Positions 35,098 to 43,118 of a DNA stretch of 44,896 nt are shown piece by piece (the stretch's first letter is position 1; every line of letters begins with the position of its first letter). The notes below the pieces were generated by a model. That model saw only the letters and a program-made list of their open reading frames with translations. It ran no database searches and had not been told where the DNA came from. Source of the DNA: Bacteroidota bacterium (GTDB taxonomy: Bacteria > Bacteroidota > Bacteroidia > B-17B0 > Aurantibacillaceae). A program made the translations under genes and the position numbers. The stretch lies in NCBI GenBank assembly GCA_023251755.1, contig JAHEYF010000032.1, positions 1-44,896 of the forward strand. The letters are read 5' to 3'.

Positions 35098-35105
35098 TAC
35101 TTTTG
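35098..35105 (+). promoter_or_regulatory. -7 promoter element of folK, which decides its start
   Basis: TACTTTTG fits TAnnTTTG and ends 11 nt before the ATG at 35117. An upstream in-frame TTG at 35093 would lie inside or before the promoter and cannot be the start. Confidence 0.55.
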
Positions 35106-35116
35106 GAAAATATTAT

Positions 35117-35617
35117 ATGAACGAAGCATATTTATGTTTAGGCGGTAATTTAGGGAACAGGGAAGAAAATTTATCCCGTGTAAAAGAGTTTATTCAGCAA
35201 AAAGCTGGTCGTATTATAGCGGAATCCTCCATTTATGAAACGGCAGCCTGGGGAGTAAGTGAGCAGGGGGATTACCTGAACCAGGTGATTAAAATCGCAA
35301 CTGAGCTTCAACCGGAAGTGCTGATGGAAGGACTATTGGCCATAGAAGTGCTGATGGGGCGTGAACGCACCGGCGAACAATGGGCTGCACGCACAATGGA
35401 CATTGATATATTGCTATATAACAAGCTGTGTATACAGGAAGATCGCCTGAGCATACCACATCCCCGCCTGCATTTACGTAATTTTGTACTGGTTCCCCTG
35501 AATGAAATTGCTGCGGATGCGATCCATCCTTTTTTAAAACTTAGCATGAAACAATTGCTGGCTATTTGCCCGGATACCTCGGTGGGAGTTAGAAAGTTTA
35601 GTAGTTCATTCGTTTAA
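35117..35617 (+). CDS. folK: 2-amino-4-hydroxy-6-hydroxymethyldihydropteridine pyrophosphokinase
   Basis: Transfers pyrophosphate from ATP to 6-hydroxymethyl-dihydropterin in folate synthesis. The 166-residue protein contains YLCLGGNLGNREENL (N-terminal pterin-binding loop), SSIYETAAWGVSEQGDYLNQV, the central ERTGEQWAARTMDIDILLYN with the metal-binding DIDIL, and IPHPRLHLRNFVLVPLNEIA, which is the PROSITE-type signature region. The start at ATG 35117 is chosen from the promoter position. Single-gene unit, divergent from sppA and convergent with rpmE2. The stop is followed by repeat words ending near 35668. Confidence 0.95.
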   Translation: MNEAYLCLGGNLGNREENLSRVKEFIQQKAGRIIAESSIYETAAWGVSEQGDYLNQVIKIATELQPEVLMEGLLAIEVLMGRERTGEQWAARTMDIDILLYNKLCIQEDRLSIPHPRLHLRNFVLVPLNEIAADAIHPFLKLSMKQLLAICPDTSVGVRKFSSSFV

Positions 35618-35668
35618 TAGTTTAATAGTTCATTCGTTCGCCAGGTAACGAGAGAACGAATGAACAGG
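35608..35668. repeat. GAACGAATAAAC-family spacer after folK
   Basis: ATTCGTTTAATAG (35608-35620), then further TTCATTCGTTCG and the opposite-strand form GAACGAATGAAC. These are related to CTATTGAACGAATAAAC at 7522 and 15480. Confidence 0.5.
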
Positions 35669-35680
35669 AAAACGATATTT

Positions 35681-35710
35681 AAAAAAAAAACCACGCCGTT
35701 CGGCGTGGTT
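35681..35710 (-). terminator. Rho-independent terminator of rpmE2
   Basis: A perfect 10-bp stem AACCACGCCG / CGGCGTGGTT (35689-35698 with 35701-35710) with a 2-nt centre. On the minus strand it is followed by a T-run of at least ten. It lies 22 nt beyond the stop. Confidence 0.92.
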
Positions 35711-35732
35711 AAAAAATAAAAAAAATAAAAAA

Positions 35733-35981
35733 TTATTTCTTCGCGTAACGGGTACGGAATTTATCCACACGCCCTGCTGTATCCACTAATTTTTGTTTCC
35801 CTGTGTAAAAAGGGTGAGAAGTGTTTGAAATATCCAATTTTACAAGTGGGTATTCGTTGCCATCTTCCCATTTAACTGTTTCTTTTGTATCTGCACAAGA
35901 ACGGGTTAAAAAAGAGTAATCGTTAGAAATGTCTTTAAAAACACACATTCTGTAGTTTTCCGGGTGAATATCTTTTTTCAT
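35733..35981 (-). CDS. rpmE2: Ribosomal protein bL31, type B (zinc-independent form)
   Basis: An 82-residue protein of the large ribosomal subunit. The ATG at 35981 gives [20 protein letters not shown], the usual bL31 N-terminus. It continues [59 protein letters not shown]. The CxxC zinc ribbon of type A is absent, and length (about 80-90) matches type B. The frame runs 45 codons further upstream (to 36116) but that part is not conserved. It has a strong terminator and is divergent from the lipoprotein gene. Confidence 0.96.
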   Translation of the reverse strand: MKKDIHPENYRMCVFKDISNDYSFLTRSCADTKETVKWEDGNEYPLVKLDISNTSHPFYTGKQKLVDTAGRVDKFRTRYAKK

Positions 35982-36097
35982 GTAGTAAATATTTATAATT
36001 TTCCCAATTGGGGAGGCAAAGATACTAAATTTTTTAGAAATGCAAATTTTTTTACAACAAAATATTTCAAACAGTACAGCGTTAAAGTACAAAACAA

Positions 36098-36105
36098 TAT
36101 CTTTG
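36098..36105 (+). promoter_or_regulatory. -7 element directly before the beta-helix lipoprotein (leaderless candidate)
   Basis: TATCTTTG is the exact consensus; the ATG at 36111 is 5 nt after it, where transcription would start. No -33 element is seen at the usual spacing. Confidence 0.5.
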
Positions 36106-36110
36106 CCCTG

Positions 36111-37568
36111 ATGCATTACCTATTTAGCCTGCTCGGCCTCCTTGTTATCCTGCAATTTACTTCCTGTAAAAAGGACCAGCTTCTTACAAGTTCCGATGCA
36201 AAATTAAGCTTTTCGCAGGATTCTGTGCTTTTTGATACGGTTTTTGTGCAGACGGGCTCAACTACCCGCTATTTCAGGGTATCGAACCCCAACAGCCAGC
36301 GGATCAAGATTTCCTCACTTAAACTGGCCCGTGGAAATTCCTCGTTTTACCGCTTGAATGTAGACGGTGTACCCGGAAAATCATTTAACGATATAGAAAT
36401 ACCCGCTCACGACAGCATTTATGTGTTTGTGGAAGTGACTGTGGACCCCAACAATATCAGCAACCCTTTTATTTATCAGGATTCGGTTGTGTTTGAAACC
36501 AATGGCACTGTTCAGGATGTTGACCTGGTTTGTTTTGCCCGCAACGCCTATTTTCATTACCCTCAACATTTTATCCCTTTTAAAAACGGAAGTTCTTTTG
36601 GCTATAGTTTATCTTCTGTTGTTCAGAAGGACAGTGTATGGAACAATGATAAACCACATGTTATATACGGCTATGTGGTTATTGACTCTACTTTTTCACT
36701 GACCATTAACGCCGGTACCGAAGTGTACATTCATCAAAACGGGGGTATTTGGGTGTACCGTTATGGGGCTATTAAGGTAATGGGTACGGCCACTTCACCG
36801 GTGCTGTTTCAACAGGATCGTTTAGATCCAGAATACAAAGACATTGCCGGGCAATGGGACAGGATCTGGATACATCAGGGCAGCAACAAAAACGAAATCA
36901 ATTACGCTGTTATTAAAAACAGTTTTATTGGTATTCAGGCCTCTTATTCGGGTTTAGATGGTTTTTATGCCAGCCTTAGCGACCCTAAAAAATTAAAACT
37001 ATACAATACCAAAATTCAAAATTGCTCGGGTATTGGGATATTGACCCGTTATTTTAATGTTGAAGCGGGCAATTGTGTGATCAGTAACTGCAAGGAACAA
37101 TTGGTAGCCCTGCAATACGGCGGCTCCTATAGTTTCAGGCATTGTACCATTGCCAATTACTGGACCCATGCAAGCCGCAGCACCCCTTCGGTTTTTATTA
37201 ATAATTACACAGAGGCTGAAACAATACCTATAGACAGTGCATATTTTGTAAACTGTATTATTGACGGAACGAATGCCGATGAATTGCAAATTGATTCTGC
37301 TGCTGATGCCAACTCATTTAAACATGTGCTGTTCGACCATTGCCTCGTTAAAACCCAATTGAATACAGGCGCTTCACCCTATCTGTTTAAAAATGTACTG
37401 CAAAACGCCAGTGCTTCGTTTGTTAACCCCGGCCTGTACGATTTTAAACTCAACGCCAATTCAGCAGCCATTGATTTGGGAACAAACCTGCCCAATTACC
37501 CTTTGGACATTGATGGACAGTCGCGCATAGGCTTGCCGGATATAGGTGCCTACGAATACAAACCCTGA
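36111..37568 (+). CDS. Lipoprotein with right-handed beta-helix
   Basis: A 485-residue protein. From ATG 36111 it reads [21 protein letters not shown], with the lipobox Cys near 19, so it is an outer-membrane lipoprotein. A beta-rich N-terminal domain ([21 protein letters not shown], an Ig-like fold) covers about 30-160. Residues about 200-460 are a right-handed parallel beta-helix of the polymorphic outer-membrane / Omp_rpt kind ([20 protein letters not shown] and [16 protein letters not shown]). The end is [20 protein letters not shown], a standard C-terminal motif of this group. No enzymatic residues can be named. The frame is open from 35964 but upstream residues lie before the promoter. 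A terminator follows at 37591. Confidence 0.87.
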   Translation: MHYLFSLLGLLVILQFTSCKKDQLLTSSDAKLSFSQDSVLFDTVFVQTGSTTRYFRVSNPNSQRIKISSLKLARGNSSFYRLNVDGVPGKSFNDIEIPAHDSIYVFVEVTVDPNNISNPFIYQDSVVFETNGTVQDVDLVCFARNAYFHYPQHFIPFKNGSSFGYSLSSVVQKDSVWNNDKPHVIYGYVVIDSTFSLTINAGTEVYIHQNGGIWVYRYGAIKVMGTATSPVLFQQDRLDPEYKDIAGQWDRIWIHQGSNKNEINYAVIKNSFIGIQASYSGLDGFYASLSDPKKLKLYNTKIQNCSGIGILTRYFNVEAGNCVISNCKEQLVALQYGGSYSFRHCTIANYWTHASRSTPSVFINNYTEAETIPIDSAYFVNCIIDGTNADELQIDSAADANSFKHVLFDHCLVKTQLNTGASPYLFKNVLQNASASFVNPGLYDFKLNANSAAIDLGTNLPNYPLDIDGQSRIGLPDIGAYEYKP

Positions 37569-37590
37569 ATAGTTTATTGTTTATCGGAAT

Positions 37591-37628
37591 AAAAATCAGT
37601 CAATTAACTGATTTTTGGTCGAACGACC
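37591..37628 (+). terminator. Terminator after the beta-helix lipoprotein gene
   Basis: AAAAATCAGT / ACTGATTTTT (37591-37600 with 37607-37616), followed directly by a second hairpin GGTCG-AA-CGACC (37617-37628). Confidence 0.75.
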
Positions 37629-37789
37629 GTATAAGCGACTCAAAAATTCACCATTCGTCTAAAATTTCAAGCCTCTCGTCTATTTTGCCCAAAAACATGT
37701 AACCTTTTTGCCATAAAAAATTTACATTAGCAATATAGTTAAGGATCACAACCAAATACCCGGCCTGTACTGTCATTATCTACAAAAAA

Positions 37790-38014
37790 ATGATCATGAA
37801 AAGTAAAGTCATATTCCAGAAAATATACAGGGCTTGCAAGGCAAGTTCAGCAAGTATTCTCATCCCCTTTGTTTTAATCGTTTTATGTCTGTCCGCCTGT
37901 AGTCACGGCAAAGGAACGTCTACTGTAAGCAATAAGAAAAAAGAAAGAAAACCCGCCCACGTTTCTGCATCCCACCATTCAAAGAAAACGGCTGCTTTTA
38001 TGCACACCAAATAA
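37790..38014 (+). CDS. Small basic lipoprotein
   Basis: A 74-residue product (or 72 from the second ATG at 37796). The hydrophobic SILIPFVLIVLCLSACSHG gives a lipobox with Cys near residue 37. The mature tail of about 37 residues is lysine-, serine- and histidine-rich (SNKKKERKPAHVSASHHSKK). No domain is recognised. It lies at the front of the plus-strand group that continues with the PorV/PorQ-like barrel. The long N-terminal region before the hydrophobic core is unusual and leaves some doubt about the start. Confidence 0.6.
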   Translation: MIMKSKVIFQKIYRACKASSASILIPFVLIVLCLSACSHGKGTSTVSNKKKERKPAHVSASHHSKKTAAFMHTK

Positions 38015-38135
38015 TTTTTATCCAAGCCTTTCCTGCATTCCTTTTTCAGTCTAAAACGGACAAATAACTGCGTTGTCTGCCTGTAAAAACAAGCACTAAT
38101 TTCTTTACTTTTATTCTGTTTTTAAAGATTGCAAT

Positions 38136-38975
38136 ATGCTTAAGTATATCGTTTTCTTTTTACTTTTTTTAACGCTGCTTCCGGCCCGTTCACAAAACAA
38201 TGCAGGTGCAAGGGCATCTGCAATGGGAGGAGCTTCCTTGTGCCTGGCCGATGTGTGGAGCTGCGAGAACAACCAGGCTGGCCTGGCCCGGCTCAAAGGG
38301 CTTGTTTTTGGAGCCTCTTACGAAAACAGGTTTTTATTAAGGCCGCTTAGTACAAGTTCAGTTGTGTGCGCCCTTCCCACAAAAAAAGGCTGCTTTGGAT
38401 TCAGCTACAAGGGCTTTGGTTACAGCGCTTATAAAGAAACCAAATTAGGGCTTGGTTATGGAATGGCTTTGAGCGAAATTTTTTCGTTTGGCCTTCAGTT
38501 CAATTACATCCATCTTCAGCTAATGGATGTATACGGGAAGGCCCAAACCCTTTCTGCGGAAATTGGTTTTCAGGGCAGGCTCAGTAAAAAGCTGAATGTT
38601 GCCGGCCACCTCTACAATCCCAACAGGGCAAAGCTTACTACATACAACAACGAAACAATTCCAATTCAGCTTAATTTAGGGCTTCAATACATTTTTTCGG
38701 ACTACGTAGTTGTTTTACTGGATGCTGAAAAAGCGACTTACACAGCCCTGAATATAAAAAGCGGGCTTGAATACAGGCCCGCAAAAGACATTTGTATACG
38801 AGCCGGCGCTTCTTCTGTGCCTCTTCAATTGTCGTTTGGGGCAGGCGTTTGCAAAAAAAAACTGAACATAGACATTAGTTCCTCCTACCACACTGTACTT
38901 GGTTTTTCCCCGCAAATAGCTTTAAGTTATAAGCTCAGCAGACAAGGTTTATTGCCCGCTAACAAGCCAAAATAA
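38136..38975 (+). CDS. PorV/PorQ-like outer-membrane barrel protein
   Basis: A 279-residue protein with a signal peptide (MLKYIVFFLLFLTLLPARSQ, cleavage near 20). The mature start NNAGARASAMGGASLCLADVWS is the hallmark of the PorV/PorQ/UPF0164 type of barrels, followed by NNQAGLARL. The rest alternates hydrophobic and aromatic residues like a barrel. In Bacteroidota such proteins handle type IX cargo or are general porins; this one is shorter than PorV and its exact role is not known. The next gene starts 5 nt after its stop, so they are co-transcribed. The following T9SS-secreted peptidase fits that context. Confidence 0.8.
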   Translation: MLKYIVFFLLFLTLLPARSQNNAGARASAMGGASLCLADVWSCENNQAGLARLKGLVFGASYENRFLLRPLSTSSVVCALPTKKGCFGFSYKGFGYSAYKETKLGLGYGMALSEIFSFGLQFNYIHLQLMDVYGKAQTLSAEIGFQGRLSKKLNVAGHLYNPNRAKLTTYNNETIPIQLNLGLQYIFSDYVVVLLDAEKATYTALNIKSGLEYRPAKDICIRAGASSVPLQLSFGAGVCKKKLNIDISSSYHTVLGFSPQIALSYKLSRQGLLPANKPK

Positions 38976-38980
38976 ATGTG

Positions 38981-39877
38981 ATGAAAATTTACACCACTAA
39001 ATTTTCCTTCTCTCTCTTTTTTATTTCCCTGGCCCTCAATTTTTTTGCCCAGGTGCCAGGCGATGCAGTTCAGCAACAAAACCAGCACCTTGAATTTCTT
39101 ACAGAACAAAATCAATCAGAAAATGATGATTATACCAGTCTTACAGAAACATTCAATCAATATTACAAACATCCGCTTAATCTGAATACCGCCGGCAAGG
39201 AAGAATTGCTGGCCCTGCAATTGCTGAGCGAAATTCAAATCAACAATTTACTCCGGCACATCGAAACAAACGGGAAGCTGTTAACTCTATATGAGCTACA
39301 GGGTATTGAAGGTTTTGATGTAAGCTGCATCAAAAAAATCCAGCCTTATGTTAAGGTAAGTGAACTTGGTTTTTCTTCGCATTTTAGTTTTTCGGAGCTA
39401 CTAAAAAACGGTCGCCATGAAATTGTAAACCGCTACCAGCAGGTGATTGAATACCAGGAGGGTTATAAGGCAAGAACCGATTCTGAATTTATTGCCCGTC
39501 CATATAAATATTATATAGGTTCTCCTGCTAAAATTTATTCGCGTTATTCTTTTAACTACAACAACACAATCAGGTGGGGGATCATAGCCAACAAGGATGC
39601 GGGGGAAAGTTTAAAAAAAATTGACAGCCTGCATAAAAAAGCTGGCTTTGATTTTTACACCGCACATTTTTTTATCCGCACCTCTGCCTTTATTAAAACC
39701 TTTGCCCTTGGCGATTACCAGGTTTCTTTCGGGCAGGGACTGGTCATCTGGAAAGGTTTCAGTTTTGGAAAATCATCTTCTATACTAAGCGTTAAAAAAA
39801 ATGATGGGCATACGGGCCTACAACTCAGCAGATGCAAGCCGCTTTTTACGGGGCCTTGCAACAACTTTAAAATTTAA
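38981..39877 (+). CDS. Helix-hairpin-helix outer-membrane protein, N-terminal part (frameshifted)
   Basis: A 298-residue fragment. A signal peptide covers about 1-23 (FSFSLFFISLALNFFAQ). A helix-hairpin-helix pair at about 60-122 follows (HPLNLNTAGKEELLALQLL, then LLTLYELQGIEGFDVSCI). The family's beta-rich barrel region then begins (YKYYIGSPAKIYSRYSFNYN) and runs up to VSFGQGLVIWKGFSFGKSS. After the A8 run at 39794-39801 this frame leaves conserved sequence (NDGHTGLQLSRCK...) and ends at a stop at 39877. The fitting continuation is in the +1 frame. The GTG at 38978 is also possible, but ATG 38981 is preferred. The role is unknown; related proteins are long surface-exposed barrels. Confidence 0.8.
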   Translation: MKIYTTKFSFSLFFISLALNFFAQVPGDAVQQQNQHLEFLTEQNQSENDDYTSLTETFNQYYKHPLNLNTAGKEELLALQLLSEIQINNLLRHIETNGKLLTLYELQGIEGFDVSCIKKIQPYVKVSELGFSSHFSFSELLKNGRHEIVNRYQQVIEYQEGYKARTDSEFIARPYKYYIGSPAKIYSRYSFNYNNTIRWGIIANKDAGESLKKIDSLHKKAGFDFYTAHFFIRTSAFIKTFALGDYQVSFGQGLVIWKGFSFGKSSSILSVKKNDGHTGLQLSRCKPLFTGPCNNFKI

Positions 39878-41078
39878 AAAAATAGAAACAACAGTTTTTT
39901 ATTCCATCAGAAAAATAGATGCACATGTAATTCGCTACGACACGATGAATGGTTTGCCGGTGGAGATCAGTAGTATTACTCAGGGCAGTTCGCACGCCAC
40001 CCTAAGCGCCCTGCAAAACAAAGCGGTGCTAAGTGAAAGAATAATTGGCGGAAACATTTCTTACAAAGGAAAAAAACTAAGCATCGGATCAACGCTGCAA
40101 AACTATTTGTTGAGCGCCGATTTAATAAAAGAACCTGCCCTCTACAACCAATACGATTTTAAAGGGCATTTCAATTGCAATGCAGGTATTGATTTTAGTT
40201 ATGTGCATAAAAACATGAACCTTTTTGGTGAAGGGGCCATCTCACAAAATTCAGGCAAAGCTTTTATTGGCGGGCTTATGCTGGCTCCCGACCCTCAGCT
40301 GAGCCTTGTTGCATTGTACCGGAATTTTGAACGCAATTACCAAAACACCCTGGCCCTGGCGCTTTCTGAAAACACCCTGCCCAAAAACGAAAAAGGATTT
40401 TACCTCGGAATGGAGGCGCATTTGCAGAAGAATATTATATTTACAATGTATATCGACCAGTATTGTTTTCCATGGTTGTTATATAAATTGGCGGCACCGG
40501 GTAACGGGTACGATTTTTTTGCGCAGTTCAACTGGGTTCCCACTAAAAAAACAGAAATGTATTTCAGGTACCATCAACACACTAAACAGGAAAACATTAG
40601 CAACACTGCTGTTTATATTTATACAGTACCTGTGCAACAACAAAATTTCAGGTACAACACTTCCTTTCAATTGCTACCTTTTCTTAAACTACATTCACGT
40701 GTAGAATACCTTGTTTATCAAAAACAGGGAAGTCAACCGGAAAAAGGCGTATTGATGTTTCAGGATATAGCATTTAAAAAGTCGGGGAAACCGCTTGAGC
40801 TGACCTTCCGTTATGCCTTGTTTGATACCGATGGTTACAACAGCCGGATGTATAGTTATGAAAACGACATGCCCTGCTCTTTTTCCATACCGGCCTTGTT
40901 TAACAAAGGAAGCAGGGTTTACCTATTGCTTGATTGTACGCTGAACAAGCACATTGAATTGTGGGCAAGAATAAGCCAAACCTGTTACAGCAATGTACAG
41001 GTCCAAAACGAAGGAGGCCTGAACCAGATGAATACGCCCACTAAAACAGAAGTTAAACTACAGCTCAATTTGCATTAG
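39801..41078 (+). CDS. Helix-hairpin-helix outer-membrane protein, C-terminal part (frameshifted)
   Basis: Continues the previous gene. The frame from the ATG at 39801 reads MMGIRAYNSADASRFLRGLA, the conserved G-I-R-x-Y-x-S block that normally follows the GFGKS block in one uninterrupted protein. The rest is beta-barrel-like (TLKFKKIETTVFYSIRKIDAH through QVQNEGGLNQMNTPTKTEVKLQLNLH). Together the two parts would give a protein of about 700 residues. Removing one A from the A8 run (to A7) joins the frames as V-K-K-M-M-G-I-R. No signal peptide of its own, so it is not an independent gene. Stop at 41078, 3 nt before the M1 peptidase. Confidence 0.75.
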   Translation: MMGIRAYNSADASRFLRGLATTLKFKKIETTVFYSIRKIDAHVIRYDTMNGLPVEISSITQGSSHATLSALQNKAVLSERIIGGNISYKGKKLSIGSTLQNYLLSADLIKEPALYNQYDFKGHFNCNAGIDFSYVHKNMNLFGEGAISQNSGKAFIGGLMLAPDPQLSLVALYRNFERNYQNTLALALSENTLPKNEKGFYLGMEAHLQKNIIFTMYIDQYCFPWLLYKLAAPGNGYDFFAQFNWVPTKKTEMYFRYHQHTKQENISNTAVYIYTVPVQQQNFRYNTSFQLLPFLKLHSRVEYLVYQKQGSQPEKGVLMFQDIAFKKSGKPLELTFRYALFDTDGYNSRMYSYENDMPCSFSIPALFNKGSRVYLLLDCTLNKHIELWARISQTCYSNVQVQNEGGLNQMNTPTKTEVKLQLNLH

Positions 41079-41081
41079 TAT

Positions 41082-43010
41082 ATGAACAAGCTTTTTTTTA
41101 TACCTGTTTTATTGCTGTTGGTATGTACCGTTAAAGCTCAACAAATTTCGGGAGATGAGTTCGATATTAGCGGACTTGAAAAAAAATCATTCGCAGCTAA
41201 ACAGCAACTGAGTACATCCAGTATAACCAACAACTACGATTTAAAATACCACCGCTGCGAATGGTATGTGGACCCGAATGTGGAATACATACAAGGGGCC
41301 ATCACCTCTTACTTTGTTGTAAGCGCTACTAATTTTAACCAGCTTCAGTTTGATTTGAACAACCTCTTAACTGTAGACTCGGTAAAATACCACAGTACCA
41401 AACTTGTATTTGCACAACTTAGCGACGATGTTTTACAAATCACCTTTCCATCTGCCATTGCCCTTCACACACTTGATTCAGTAAGTGTGTTTTACCAGGG
41501 TGTACCAACAGCAACCGGCTTTGGTTCTTTCTGTCAGGGTACGCACAATGGAGACCCGATTGTATGGACACTCTCGGAACCTTATGGCGCAAAAGACTGG
41601 TGGCCCTGTAAACAAATACTGAACGATAAAATAGATTCCATTGATGTTATAGTAACTACACCACAGGCTTACCGGGTTGCCAGCAATGGTTTGCTTATTG
41701 CAGAAACTCAATCGGGTAACAATAAAACATACCACTGGAAAAGCACCTACCCGGTTGCCGCCTACCTTATTGCTATTGGTGTTACTAATTATGTATCGTA
41801 TTCCGATTATGTTCCAACCAGCAACGGAACCATTGAAGTACTGAATTATGTCTACCCCGAAAATCTTAGTCTGGCTCAAACCCAAACACCCGACATTGTA
41901 AACATCATCAAACTTTACGACAGCCTTACTATTATTTACCCCTTTGCAAATGAGAAATACGGGCATGCGCAATTTGGAGCCAATGGAGGTATGGAACACC
42001 AAACCATGAGTTTTGTAAACGGCTTCTTCCACGTTTTGATTGCGCATGAATGTGCCCACCAATGGTTTGGCGACCATGTAACCTGCGGCAGCTGGCACGA
42101 TATATGGCTAAACGAAGGCTTTGCCACTTATTTTGAAGGTTTAACAGAAGAACGCTATTCCCCTGAAATATGGCAGGGCTGGAAACAGGATAAACTTGCA
42201 GACATTACTTCCGAAACGGATGGTTCTGTTTTTTGTGACGACACAACTTCTGTAGGCCGTATTTTTAGCGGGCGCTTAACTTACAACAAGGGCGCTTACC
42301 TGTTGCACATGCTGCGCTGGAAATTGGGCGATTCTTTGTTTTTCAAAAGTTTAAAAAATTACCTCAACGACCCTGTACTTGCCCATTCTTACGTAAGAAC
42401 AAGTGATTTAAAAGCCCACCTTGAAAATACCAGCGGGCAAAATTTAACAATATTTTTCAACCAGTGGTTTTACGGACAGGGTTATCCTTCCTATCACATC
42501 AACTGGCAACAAAGCGCCAACAAAGTGAGCTTCACTCTTCATCAGACGACTTCACATTCCTCGGTTTCTTTTTTCGAAATGCCCGTTCCTATACTTTTTA
42601 CCGGCCCCACAAAAGACACCCTTGTTGTTTTCAACCACCAGTCTTCAGGACAGGAATACACCCTTACACTTGATTTCCCGGTTATCAGTGTTCAGTTCGA
42701 TCCCGAATTGCAATTGATTTCTGCCAACAACAGTGTTACAGAAACAATAAATGATGTAGAAAACAATTGGGTTAAAATTTATCCAAACCCTGCGACCAAC
42801 TACATCAATGTACTTGCATTAAACAGTGCAAACTCCATTCAGCAAATTGAACTATACGACGGGCTTGGTAAAAGTATTTATAAATCGGAACTACTACAAG
42901 GCTTGCAAAAACAGGTTACAATAGACCTCAGTACTTTACCAAAAGGTACTTACCAGCTAAGCATACTCTTTAAAACCGGTAAAAAATATAAAAAATTTGT
43001 GAAGGTGTAA
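41082..43010 (+). CDS. Secreted M1-family aminopeptidase with T9SS sorting domain
   Basis: A 642-residue zinc peptidase that removes N-terminal residues from peptides. A signal peptide covers about 1-20. An M1 N-terminal beta domain follows, then the exopeptidase motif GGMEH at 302-306 (canonical GAMEN; here Gly and His replace Ala and Asn) and the zinc site HECAH at 322-326 with Glu 345 in WLNEGFATYFEG, exactly 18 residues later. The C-terminal 80 or so residues (VKIYPNPATNYINVL to TGKKYKKFVKV) form the Por_secre_tail domain that directs type IX export. Tightly spaced after the helix-hairpin-helix gene, hence the same operon. The altered exopeptidase motif may change specificity. Confidence 0.95.
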   Translation: MNKLFFIPVLLLLVCTVKAQQISGDEFDISGLEKKSFAAKQQLSTSSITNNYDLKYHRCEWYVDPNVEYIQGAITSYFVVSATNFNQLQFDLNNLLTVDSVKYHSTKLVFAQLSDDVLQITFPSAIALHTLDSVSVFYQGVPTATGFGSFCQGTHNGDPIVWTLSEPYGAKDWWPCKQILNDKIDSIDVIVTTPQAYRVASNGLLIAETQSGNNKTYHWKSTYPVAAYLIAIGVTNYVSYSDYVPTSNGTIEVLNYVYPENLSLAQTQTPDIVNIIKLYDSLTIIYPFANEKYGHAQFGANGGMEHQTMSFVNGFFHVLIAHECAHQWFGDHVTCGSWHDIWLNEGFATYFEGLTEERYSPEIWQGWKQDKLADITSETDGSVFCDDTTSVGRIFSGRLTYNKGAYLLHMLRWKLGDSLFFKSLKNYLNDPVLAHSYVRTSDLKAHLENTSGQNLTIFFNQWFYGQGYPSYHINWQQSANKVSFTLHQTTSHSSVSFFEMPVPILFTGPTKDTLVVFNHQSSGQEYTLTLDFPVISVQFDPELQLISANNSVTETINDVENNWVKIYPNPATNYINVLALNSANSIQQIELYDGLGKSIYKSELLQGLQKQVTIDLSTLPKGTYQLSILFKTGKKYKKFVKV

Positions 43011-43046
43011 ACAAACAATACCAGGCCTGTGTTATTGTTTGTTTTT
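43011..43046 (+). terminator. Terminator after the M1 aminopeptidase gene
   Basis: A perfect 10-bp inverted repeat ACAAACAATA / TATTGTTTGT (43011-43020 with 43033-43042) followed by T4, immediately at the stop codon. Confidence 0.85.
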
Positions 43047-43118
43047 GCGACGACCAAACGACCGGCAACAGGAATGCTTTGCCTGTTTATCGAGAGATTC
43101 GGAAAGCGATACATGGTT

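Noticed and set aside
35982-36116. 45-codon N-terminal extension of rpmE2
   Set aside because: Not part of bL31; it overlaps the divergent promoter region of the lipoprotein gene.
39801-41078. C-terminal part of the helix-hairpin-helix protein as an independent gene
   Set aside because: No signal peptide, and it starts in the middle of a conserved block; it is the continuation of the upstream frame.
41478-42098. 206-codon minus-strand frame
   Set aside because: Antisense shadow of the M1 peptidase, running across its N-terminal beta domain and up to the zinc site.
591-43010. Insertion sequences or prophage
   Set aside because: No transposase, recombinase or phage structural gene was recognised on either strand.
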